Assembly (NCBI GenBank): GCA_900772235.1
Contig: CAAGQX010000105.1
Coordinates: 1-6,115, forward strand
DNA from: Clostridia bacterium
Lineage (GTDB): Bacteria > Bacillota > Clostridia > TANB77 > CAG-508
Length of the DNA stretch: 6,115 bases
Direction: 5' to 3'
In this document: positions 1 through 5,933 of the stretch, piece by piece
How positions within the stretch are numbered: position 1 is the first letter of the stretch
Layout: every line of letters starts with the position of its first letter
Program-made: the position numbers and the translations under genes
The notes under the pieces: generated by a model
What the model saw: the letters and a program-made list of their open reading frames with translations, nothing else
Databases searched by the model: none
What the model was told of the DNA's origin: nothing

Positions 1-1
1 A

Positions 2-1048
2 CTGTTATTACTAGATTTAGTAACTGGTAATTTTACTTTATTAAAAAGCGATTTACAAGTAATTTTAGAAAGTATTTCATATTCTTTTACTAATATTTTA
101 ACAGGAATAAAAACAGGAGCTGTTCAAATTTTTACAGCTATTAAAACAGCTATAATTGCCAAAGTAACAGAATTAAAAAATAATGCTGTACAATCTTTTA
201 TAACACTAAAAGACAATGTAATAAATACAGTAATTAATTTAAAGAATAGTGCTGTATCAACGTTTGAAAATATTAAAAACTCTATAATTACAACTGCTGA
301 AAATGCTAAAAACGGTATAATACAAGGGTTTAGTAACATGAAAAATGGTGCTATTAATATTATTTATTCTCTTAAAAATGGAGCAATAAATGTGTTTGAA
401 AGTATTTTAAATTTCTTTTATACATTACCTGGTAGATTGTATAGTATAGGATCTCATATGTTTAGTAGTATGAAGAGTGGTGTAATTGGAACTATTTACG
501 GTGTTAAAAATGCGATAGTAAGTGGAATTAGTAGTGCTTTAAGCTATTTAGCTAGTTTACCATCTAGGGCTTATAGATACGGAGTCGACTTTATACAGGG
601 CATGGTTAACGGTATTAGAAACATGATAGGAAGCGTAGAAAATGCTGTTTCTAATGTTGCTAATACAATAAGAAGTTATTTACACTTTTCAGTTCCTGAT
701 GTCGGACCGCTAACCGATTATGAAAGTTGGATGCCCGATTTTCTTAATGGGTTATCTAAAGGAATAGAAAAAAATAAAGGACTTGTTAAAAATGCTGTAA
801 ATGGATTAGCTGGAGATATTAAAACAGGATTAAAAGGAGAAATTAATTTAAGCTCGCAAAACGCAACTATTACCCATGTAATAGATGATTATAAAAATAA
901 TAAAGAAAAAAATAATAGATTTATACAAGTTAATTTACAGGTTGGTACAAAAACCATTGCCAGCACTCTGGTCGACGATTTAGGGAAAATAATATCTAAA
1001 AAACAAGGAGCAAGGGGGATAACAAAAGGTGTTTTATCTAATATTTAA
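2..1048 (+). CDS. Tape measure protein, C-terminal part (5' end outside the window)
   Basis: This is the C-terminal 348 residues of the phage tail tape measure protein, which lies inside the tail tube, sets its length and is expelled on infection. The frame is open from base 2 with no stop, so the ATG at 338 is an internal methionine and not the start. Residues 35-232 (numbered from base 2) are eighteen back-to-back 11-residue units, such as ELKNNAVQSFI and SLKNGAINVFE, with hydrophobic positions suited to a long helix. Then comes the motif SYLHFSVPDVGPL followed by ESWMPDFLNGLSKGIEKNKG, a signature of the C-terminal end of Gram-positive phage tape measure proteins. The last 80 residues are lysine-rich and end in a predicted strand-helix segment (VNLQVGTKTIASTLVDDLGK). 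Its end overlaps the next gene by 20 bases, so translation of the two is probably coupled. The assignment is secure; total length cannot be judged. Confidence 0.93.
   Translation: MLLLDLVTGNFTLLKSDLQVILESISYSFTNILTGIKTGAVQIFTAIKTAIIAKVTELKNNAVQSFITLKDNVINTVINLKNSAVSTFENIKNSIITTAENAKNGIIQGFSNMKNGAINIIYSLKNGAINVFESILNFFYTLPGRLYSIGSHMFSSMKSGVIGTIYGVKNAIVSGISSALSYLASLPSRAYRYGVDFIQGMVNGIRNMIGSVENAVSNVANTIRSYLHFSVPDVGPLTDYESWMPDFLNGLSKGIEKNKGLVKNAVNGLAGDIKTGLKGEINLSSQNATITHVIDDYKNNKEKNNRFIQVNLQVGTKTIASTLVDDLGKIISKKQGARGITKGVLSNI
104..697 (+). repeat. Eighteen in-frame 11-residue (33-bp) repeats in the tape measure gene
   Basis: Translation falls into an unbroken 11-residue register. Units 1-9 (104-400) are similar to each other: GIKTGAVQIFT, AIKTAIIAKVT, ELKNNAVQSFI, TLKDNVINTVI, NLKNSAVSTFE, NIKNSIITTAE, NAKNGIIQGFS, NMKNGAINIIY, SLKNGAINVFE. 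Position 2 is hydrophobic, position 3 usually Lys, position 4 usually Asn/Thr, and positions 6, 7 and 10 mostly small or hydrophobic. Units 10-18 (401-697) keep the register but add aromatic and Pro-containing units every fourth repeat (SILNFFYTLPG, SALSYLASLPS, TIRSYLHFSVP). Hendecad repeats are a known property of tape measure helices. DNA identity between units is partial, so the repeats are old rather than freshly amplified. Confidence 0.85.
1012..1018 (+). promoter_or_regulatory. Ribosome binding site for dit, inside the tape measure gene
   Basis: AAGGGGG ends 10 bases before the GTG at 1029, and a second purine-rich AAGGAG lies just upstream at 1005-1010 (18 bases from the GTG). Both lie in the last codons of the tape measure gene. 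They support the GTG as start, since no ATG lies near the N-terminus expected for Dit. Confidence 0.65.
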
Positions 1049-1727
1049 TAATAAAAATTCTTATACAGATTTTAATTTGAGGATTACTAAAAGACCAGTT
1101 ATTCCAGCCCCAGTTAAAAATATAAATAAAATAGAAATTACAGGGCATGATGGCGATTTGTATGAGAATCTTGGCGGATATGCAGATATAAAAATAACTG
1201 TTGATTTTAACTTTATAGATAAAGATAATATAAAAAATAGCTGGAGAAAAATAAAATCTTGGCTTAATAATATACAAGATAATAAATTAATTTTCTCCGA
1301 TGATATAGAATTTTATTATAAGGTTAAAAATACTACTCTTAGTGAATTAACTATAACTAAAAGAATTTTAGGTACATTTACAGTAACGTTTATTTGTGAA
1401 GCTTATTGCTATGATATAAGTGGATTAAACTCTATACAACTAAGTAATAATTCTATCCTATATAATTACTTAGATACATCTAAACCACTTATAAAGGCTT
1501 ATGGTGGAGGTGTAGCAACTATAACAGTAAATGGACAAAGTTTTGTTATAGATGTAGGAGAATATGTGTATATAGATTCTGTATTAGAATTAACATATAA
1601 AGATAAAAATACAGCTGGTAATTTACAAGTTGGAGAATATCCAGTATTGATTAATGGAGAAAATTTAATATCTTGGGATTCTAATATAACAAAGTTAGAA
1701 ATCCAGCCCAACTGGAGGTGTTTATAA
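1029..1727 (+). CDS. dit: Distal tail protein (Dit), Sipho_tail family
   Basis: A 232-residue distal tail protein. In siphophages Dit forms the hexameric ring that joins the tail tube to the tip and holds Tal and the receptor-binding parts. The N-terminal half has the family pattern: a short strand with NNKNSYTDFNLRI, then RPVIPAPVKN, then EITGHDGDLYENLGGYADIKI, matching the usual 'rP.ip.p...i.v.GrdG.l....g.y.di' order. From about residue 140 the C-terminal half shows a galectin-like strand series with SKPLIKAYGGGVATITVNG, then VLINGENLISWDSN and a final EIQPNWR, typical of the Dit C-terminus. The start is a GTG preceded by AAGGGGG; translation from it begins MFYLIFNNKN, the expected Dit N-terminus. 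The gene overlaps the tape measure gene by 20 bases, and its TAA shares a base with the tal ATG. The length is normal for a short Dit with no inserted carbohydrate-binding module. Confidence 0.9.
   Translation: MFYLIFNNKNSYTDFNLRITKRPVIPAPVKNINKIEITGHDGDLYENLGGYADIKITVDFNFIDKDNIKNSWRKIKSWLNNIQDNKLIFSDDIEFYYKVKNTTLSELTITKRILGTFTVTFICEAYCYDISGLNSIQLSNNSILYNYLDTSKPLIKAYGGGVATITVNGQSFVIDVGEYVYIDSVLELTYKDKNTAGNLQVGEYPVLINGENLISWDSNITKLEIQPNWRCL
1713..1718 (+). promoter_or_regulatory. Ribosome binding site that fixes the tal start
   Basis: TGGAGG lies 8 bases before the ATG at 1727. The in-frame GTG at 1718 overlaps the last base of this site and has no purine-rich sequence at a workable distance, so initiation at 1727 is much more likely. 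Confidence 0.75.
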
Positions 1728-3598
1728 TGGTTACTTTTGAATACTATAAAAACTCTAATAAAAATTATAAAAATAATGGAGATATTAAAATCCCATTTCT
1801 TTATGGAACTCTAACCTTTGAAACTAATAGCACCAATGAAATTGAAATTGAAATACCTTATGATGAATTTGATCGCTGGAAACAAATCGAAAGATTTGGA
1901 ATAATAAAAATAAAAGTTCCCTATATAAAAAGTAAACAACTATATAGAATCTATGATTTAGAAAAAGATATGTTAAGCTACAAAATAAAAGCAAGACATA
2001 TCTTTTTTGATTTAATAGATAATATTTTATTAGATAATAGACCTACTAATTGCGATTGTGAAACAGCATTAAATAATATACTAACAGATACAGGCTTTAC
2101 AGGGCAAAGTAATATTCATATAGGTAATACAGCCTATTATATAAATAAGAACTGTATACAGGCGATTTGTGGGGATATAGACCAATCTATTATAAATAGA
2201 TGGGGTGGAGAAATACTGCAAGATAATTTTAAAGTAATAATAAACGATAGATTAGGAGCAAATTATGGAGTAAAAATTAAATACGGTTTAAATATGGAAA
2301 ATGTTTCGCTAGATGATAGCACCGATAATATTTGCACTAGAATTTACCCCCTAGCATTTAATGGGGTAATGCTACCTGAGAAATTTGTTAATTCTCCAAT
2401 AATTAATAACTATCCAAAATTTAAATGTAATTTTGTAAGTATGGAGGATTTAAGATTAAAAGATAAAGAAACAACACAAGAAGAATTACAAGATGATACA
2501 GTAACATACTTTGATACAGAAAATGAATTATATACAGCCATGAGAAAAAGATGTAATACCTTATTTGCTGGTGGTTTGGATAAGCCCAATATTAGTGGAA
2601 CTGTAAATATGATAGCTTTAGAAAATACTTTAGAGTATGCAGATTTTAAAGAACTGGTTAATGTCGGAATAGGTGATACTGTAACAGTAGAGCATAAAGA
2701 TATAGGTATAAATATAGAAACCAGATGTGTGGGTTTTGAATATAACTTAGTTACAGAAAAATATAACAAAATCGAATTAGGTTCTATACAACAAAATTAT
2801 TTTTATAAACAGTCTGATATACAAAATACTGTTAACAATATACTTAATAAAACTAATGGAATAATAGGCGATGATGGCTATGTAAAAGCCGAAAAAATAA
2901 GAGGAACTATTAATGCTAACAATACCCAAATGCAAGTGATGAGAAATGTGGCTACAGATAGTCCAGTTAAGGCTATTTTATTTGAGGATAATGTAAAAGA
3001 TAGTCCAACATATGGAGCAATGGCATTAGGTACTATGGGCTTTATGATAGCAAATAAAAAAACTTTAGATGATAAAGATTGGGATTGGCAAACATTCGGG
3101 AATGGTTCGGGATTTACAGCTAACTTAATAAAAACTGGTAAATTAGTAGGAGATAATACCAGTATAGATTTGGACACAGGAGTGATTGAAAGCATTATGA
3201 ATGACGGAAGTAAAGTAATAATTAATCCAGCCGAGGGCTTTTACAATGAGTTCGGAGATTCTAAAAATGAATATTACCATCTTAGTTATGCTGGTGAAGT
3301 TGGATTTACAAGTACCCAAATAAAAACTATCCAACTTCCCGATGAATTTAAGGGTAAGAATTTTAAAATAATGGTTTTCCCTAAGCGATTAGATGGGGCA
3401 AATAATCAGTTTACAGATGGTATTGGGGACGCAAATCATGTCCTAACTGAATGGGGTATAAACTTCGATAATACATCTGCTTACTGCAACTATGAAGCTG
3501 GAACTTTCCAAGCTTACATGTATAGTACATTTTTAGATTTAAGTAGCAGAACATTTGTAAATGCAAATCCTATAATGGGATTTTTAGCAATAGCATAA
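1727..3598 (+). CDS. tal: Tail-associated protein Tal (Prophage_tail / minor structural protein family)
   Basis: A 623-residue tail-tip protein expected to form a trimer that closes the tail tube beneath Dit and opens on host contact. Residues 1 to about 350 follow the Prophage_tail ('prophage endopeptidase tail') fold: early strands with FLYGTLTFETN, then LYRIYDLEKDMLSYKIKARH and IFFDLIDNILL, a hub segment with NRWGGEILQDNFKVIINDRL, then NYGVKIKYGLNMENV, TRIYPLAFNGVMLP and NSPIINNYP, all family landmarks. Residues 350-405 are a helical linker. Residues about 405-500 carry the tip segment often found after the hub (YGAMALGTMGFMIANKK, DWDWQTFGNGSGFTANLI, GKLVGDNTSIDLDTGVI). Residues 525-623 are a separate domain I cannot assign. 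No peptidase or hydrolase motif is visible, so the family name should not be read as proof of endopeptidase activity. The ATG shares one base with the dit stop, giving coupled translation; a GTG nine bases upstream is rejected because it overlaps the ribosome binding site. Confidence 0.88.
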   Translation: MVTFEYYKNSNKNYKNNGDIKIPFLYGTLTFETNSTNEIEIEIPYDEFDRWKQIERFGIIKIKVPYIKSKQLYRIYDLEKDMLSYKIKARHIFFDLIDNILLDNRPTNCDCETALNNILTDTGFTGQSNIHIGNTAYYINKNCIQAICGDIDQSIINRWGGEILQDNFKVIINDRLGANYGVKIKYGLNMENVSLDDSTDNICTRIYPLAFNGVMLPEKFVNSPIINNYPKFKCNFVSMEDLRLKDKETTQEELQDDTVTYFDTENELYTAMRKRCNTLFAGGLDKPNISGTVNMIALENTLEYADFKELVNVGIGDTVTVEHKDIGINIETRCVGFEYNLVTEKYNKIELGSIQQNYFYKQSDIQNTVNNILNKTNGIIGDDGYVKAEKIRGTINANNTQMQVMRNVATDSPVKAILFEDNVKDSPTYGAMALGTMGFMIANKKTLDDKDWDWQTFGNGSGFTANLIKTGKLVGDNTSIDLDTGVIESIMNDGSKVIINPAEGFYNEFGDSKNEYYHLSYAGEVGFTSTQIKTIQLPDEFKGKNFKIMVFPKRLDGANNQFTDGIGDANHVLTEWGINFDNTSAYCNYEAGTFQAYMYSTFLDLSSRTFVNANPIMGFLAIA

Positions 3599-3608
3599 GG
3601 AGGATAAT

Positions 3609-5645
3609 ATGGCTATTAAAAATTTTAATTTTATTGTAGATACAATAAACGTAAATAATAATATAGTTGCTAATGTAAAGCAATTAGATTCTGCAATATT
3701 TAATATTACAATCACGGAAAATAACCAGCTTAAAGATTTAACTAATCAAACTTTAAAGCTATTTGTAAAAAAAGCTGATGGCTCTATACTAGTCCAAACA
3801 GATAATATAAGTATTACAGATAGTAAGAACGGTAAAATAAGCATAAATATTAATAATAGTATCTTTGCAAGTGCTGGAATTGTAATCGCAGAAATAGACA
3901 TTGATGGAGATGATGGAGATATTGCAACTGCTACATTTAGCTTTAATGTCTACGAAAAAATTGGCGATAATGAAGCTGTTAAAGCGAATGTCGATATAGA
4001 TCTATTTAAGCAAATAACCGACCTAATGGCACAGGCGACAAAAGAAATAAATGATTATAAATCTTTTTTTGATAGTTTTACAACAGCTGGTGTAAGTGTA
4101 CAAGGATTAGCAGATATAAAAGCTTATATAGATAATAACTTAGCTAATCTAAAAAGTGAAAGTAATACAGCTAATACATTGGATAGGACATTAAAAGCAA
4201 CTATACAAGATAGTACAACAGCAAAAACAGATTTAAATAATACTATCTTAAATAGTGCAACAGCACAAAAGAGTTTGGAGCAAATTATAAACAAAGCAAA
4301 TGATCAAGGATACCTGACAACAGATGAATTAAATAAAACATTAGATACTTTTGTTCCTTATCTTATTTGGCAAGGGATAACCAGCGATAATTGCAATACT
4401 CTAGTTAAAAATGGATTCTATTCTGTAAATGCAACTGCTATAAAAGCAACAGATGTAAATTATCCCTTAGATGGGGAATGGGCATTATTATTTGCATGGA
4501 GTACACAAGGAGCAACAGACGGAGGAACGGTAATACAGCTATTTTATGGACTAACTTCTAAAAGATTATTTTATAGAATGTTTAACGATAGTGGCTGGAG
4601 AGATTGGGCAGAAATTGTTACAACAGATACATTAAATAAATCCTTAGAAGATATTAAAACCCTAATTGATACCAAAATACAAGAAATAAAACCAACTACA
4701 GTTGAAGGCATAACAGAAAACTCCAACGGTATTATTTTAGAGGATAATCAAAGTTGGAAAAGTTTTAGTGCAAAAAGAACAGTAAATAATCAACTAGGAA
4801 GTTTAGAATTAGGAATAGATACACAATATAATAATCCAGCTTTAAGCTTACATTTTCTACTTAATAAAACATTACAAAGTACTTTTGAAATGCTTGTTAA
4901 TGGAGAATTTAAATTAAAAGATAATATAGGAACTGGAACAACAGCTTTATTATTTTGTAACAATAATGGAGAAACAGATAAAGGTTGGATAGGCAAATAT
5001 AACAACGATCAATTTACTATTAAGGCTAATTCAGATGATTTAGTTTTAACTAATAATTACGGTTCTAATATTAGAGTTGGACAAGGAGGATATTTTTATC
5101 CCGATTCTGATGGACATTGGGCTTTAGGTAAAAGTGGATATAGGTGGAGTAATTTATATACAAAAAATATTACCAATTCCTCCGACCGTAATTTAAAAGA
5201 GAATATAAAATATTTAAATACAACAGCAACTAATTTTAAAGATACATCTATAACAACAGATGATTTATATAATTTTGTAAAAGATAATTTAAAATTAGCA
5301 ACATATGATTATAAAGATACAGGGAATGAAGATGAATATTCCAAAGGGAAATTAGGATTTATAGCACAGGATTTTTTAAATAATCCTATTGGACGAAGTA
5401 TAGTACAACAAGAAGATGATAGCTATCTTTCCTACGATTTAAATAATTATATAAATCTACTTGCTGGAGCATTACAAAAGGCAATATTAAACATAGAAAA
5501 CTTAAAAGAATTAAGCCAGCTTTCTAGTACAACAACTTTAAAAACAAGCCTATTAGGAACACAAATTTCTAATTTAACAATGCAAAATTTACAGCTACAG
5601 CAAAGAATAAAAGCATTAGAAAATAAATTAAATATAAATAATTAG
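3609..5645 (+). CDS. Tail fibre / receptor-binding protein: BppU-like anchor, pyocin-knob-like domain, S74 chaperone
   Basis: A 678-residue protein expected to be the host-contact fibre. Residues 1 to about 118 resemble the BppU N-terminal immunoglobulin-like domain, which docks receptor-binding proteins on the baseplate (FNITITENNQLKDLTNQTLK, then ASAGIVIAEIDIDG, then ATATFSFNVYEKI). Residues 130-235 are helical and rich in Ser, Thr, Asn and Lys, probably a trimeric stalk. Residues 254-336 resemble a pyocin-knob domain: NCNTLVKNGFYSV, a NYPLDGEWALLFAW strand, LFYRMFNDSGWRDWAEI. Residues 370-520 look like fibre shaft and neck, ending HWALGKSGYRWSNLYTKN. Residues 525-678 form an S74 intramolecular chaperone with SDRNLKENIKYL at its start (Ser525-Lys530 dyad), GKLGFIAQDF and YDLNNYINLLAGALQKAI, and a long C-terminal coiled coil. 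S74 domains assist trimer folding and then cut themselves off. A strong AAGGAGG lies 5 bases before the ATG, overlapping the tal stop. Whether the knob or the neck binds the receptor is unknown. Confidence 0.88.
   Translation: MAIKNFNFIVDTINVNNNIVANVKQLDSAIFNITITENNQLKDLTNQTLKLFVKKADGSILVQTDNISITDSKNGKISININNSIFASAGIVIAEIDIDGDDGDIATATFSFNVYEKIGDNEAVKANVDIDLFKQITDLMAQATKEINDYKSFFDSFTTAGVSVQGLADIKAYIDNNLANLKSESNTANTLDRTLKATIQDSTTAKTDLNNTILNSATAQKSLEQIINKANDQGYLTTDELNKTLDTFVPYLIWQGITSDNCNTLVKNGFYSVNATAIKATDVNYPLDGEWALLFAWSTQGATDGGTVIQLFYGLTSKRLFYRMFNDSGWRDWAEIVTTDTLNKSLEDIKTLIDTKIQEIKPTTVEGITENSNGIILEDNQSWKSFSAKRTVNNQLGSLELGIDTQYNNPALSLHFLLNKTLQSTFEMLVNGEFKLKDNIGTGTTALLFCNNNGETDKGWIGKYNNDQFTIKANSDDLVLTNNYGSNIRVGQGGYFYPDSDGHWALGKSGYRWSNLYTKNITNSSDRNLKENIKYLNTTATNFKDTSITTDDLYNFVKDNLKLATYDYKDTGNEDEYSKGKLGFIAQDFLNNPIGRSIVQQEDDSYLSYDLNNYINLLAGALQKAILNIENLKELSQLSSTTTLKTSLLGTQISNLTMQNLQLQQRIKALENKLNINN
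4317..4646 (+). repeat. Direct repeat pair bracketing the pyocin-knob-like domain
   Basis: The 21 bases at 4317-4337 (encoding TTDELNK) and 4620-4640 (encoding TTDTLNK) match at 19 of 21 positions, and the next codons stay similar (TL against SL). They are 303 bases, or 101 codons, apart, and lie immediately before and after the knob domain. This is the spacing expected of one repeat unit of a knob module, so the second copy may be the start of a further unit that is no longer present. Confidence 0.6.
5178..5198 (+). other. Predicted S74 self-cleavage site and catalytic Ser-Lys dyad
   Basis: These codons encode SSDRNLK. In the endosialidase-type S74 chaperones the chain is cut just before a serine that is followed by Asp and, five residues on, by a catalytic lysine. 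Here Ser525 and Lys530 fit that spacing with Asp526 between them, so cleavage is predicted between Ser524 and Ser525, releasing a chaperone of 154 residues and leaving a mature fibre of 524 residues. This is inferred by family analogy. Confidence 0.72.
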
Positions 5646-5656
5646 GAGATGGAATC

Positions 5657-5887
5657 ATGACAACTTATAATATGTGGAAAAACTTTTATTTATGGGATTT
5701 CTGTACTAAAGATACATTACAGCTATTAGTCGAATTAGGACAGTTAACACAAGAAGAAGTTAATCAAATTATCGCTTCAAAACCCGATTTAACAGGGAGG
5801 ATTATAAAACCTATTCCTAAAGGGAATACTATTTCTACTCCTCTTTCTAATACCAATACAAATAATTCTCAACAAGCTACAGCCTAA
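5657..5887 (+). CDS. xkdX: XkdX-family small phage protein
   Basis: A 76-residue protein whose first 45 residues match the short XkdX family pattern: an aromatic N-terminal stretch (MWKNFYLWDFCTKDTL) followed by a turn and helix (LVELGQLTQEEVNQIIASKP) in place of the usual 'Y..G.it.e.l...v..g.iT.eey..It'. XkdX, named for a gene of the defective Bacillus phage PBSX, is found between tail-fibre and lysis genes in many Gram-positive phages; its role is not established. Residues 46-76 are a disordered Pro/Asn/Thr/Ser/Gln-rich tail. AGGAG at 5644-5648 overlaps the fibre gene's TAG stop and sits 8 bases before the ATG, so the gene is probably coupled to the fibre gene. Its last codons form the left arm of the following terminator. 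Confidence 0.8.
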   Translation: MTTYNMWKNFYLWDFCTKDTLQLLVELGQLTQEEVNQIIASKPDLTGRIIKPIPKGNTISTPLSNTNTNNSQQATA

Positions 5888-5903
5888 GGCTAGTAGCTTT
5901 TTT
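5874..5903 (+). terminator. Rho-independent terminator overlapping the end of xkdX
   Basis: The left arm AAGCTACAGCC (5874-5884) pairs with GGCT (5888-5891) and GTAGCTT (5893-5899), giving 11 base pairs with a single bulged A at 5892 and a three-base loop. It is followed by Ts through 5903, six in a row from 5898. The loop is exactly the xkdX stop codon TAA. The structure points to transcription ending on the + strand after the tail genes; leakage or antitermination would be needed to reach the next gene, because no promoter is visible in the 30 bases after it. Confidence 0.8.
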
Positions 5904-5920
5904 ACTTAACCTTAGACAGC

Positions 5921-5926
5921 AGGAGG
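5921..5926 (+). promoter_or_regulatory. Strong ribosome binding site before a TTG start
   Basis: AGGAGG stands 7 bases before TTG at 5934. The nearby ATG at 5938 is in another frame and is followed at once by TAG, so the TTG is the only start that gives an open frame. Confidence 0.75.
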
Positions 5927-5933
5927 AAAGACC

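Noticed and set aside
124..339. Minus-strand open frame of 71 codons opposite the tape measure gene
   Set aside because: It is the antisense of the 11-residue repeat array. Its hydrophobic character results from the repeated codons on the other strand, and the real gene is clearly on the + strand.
1718..1726. GTG at 1718 as the tal start, adding three residues
   Set aside because: It overlaps the TGGAGG ribosome binding site and has none of its own at a suitable distance, while the ATG at 1727 is 8 bases after it.
2346..2374. Inverted repeats inside tal (TAGCATT with AATGCTA, and overlapping ACCCC with GGGGT)
   Set aside because: The arms fall in the conserved Tal motif YPLAFNGVMLP, have no following T run, and the two hairpins are short and exclude each other. 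The codons explain them.
2410..3334. Three minus-strand open frames opposite tal (2410-2769, 2878-3195, 3143-3334)
   Set aside because: All lie opposite well-matched Tal coding sequence, show no recognisable domain and have no credible ribosome binding site or operon partner.
1727..3598. Reading Tal as an active endopeptidase because of its family name
   Set aside because: No peptidase, NlpC/P60, lysozyme or amidase motif can be seen in the sequence; the name comes from a few members of the family.
4790..5005. Minus-strand open frame of 71 codons opposite the fibre gene
   Set aside because: It lies within the continuous fibre reading frame and has no recognisable protein features.
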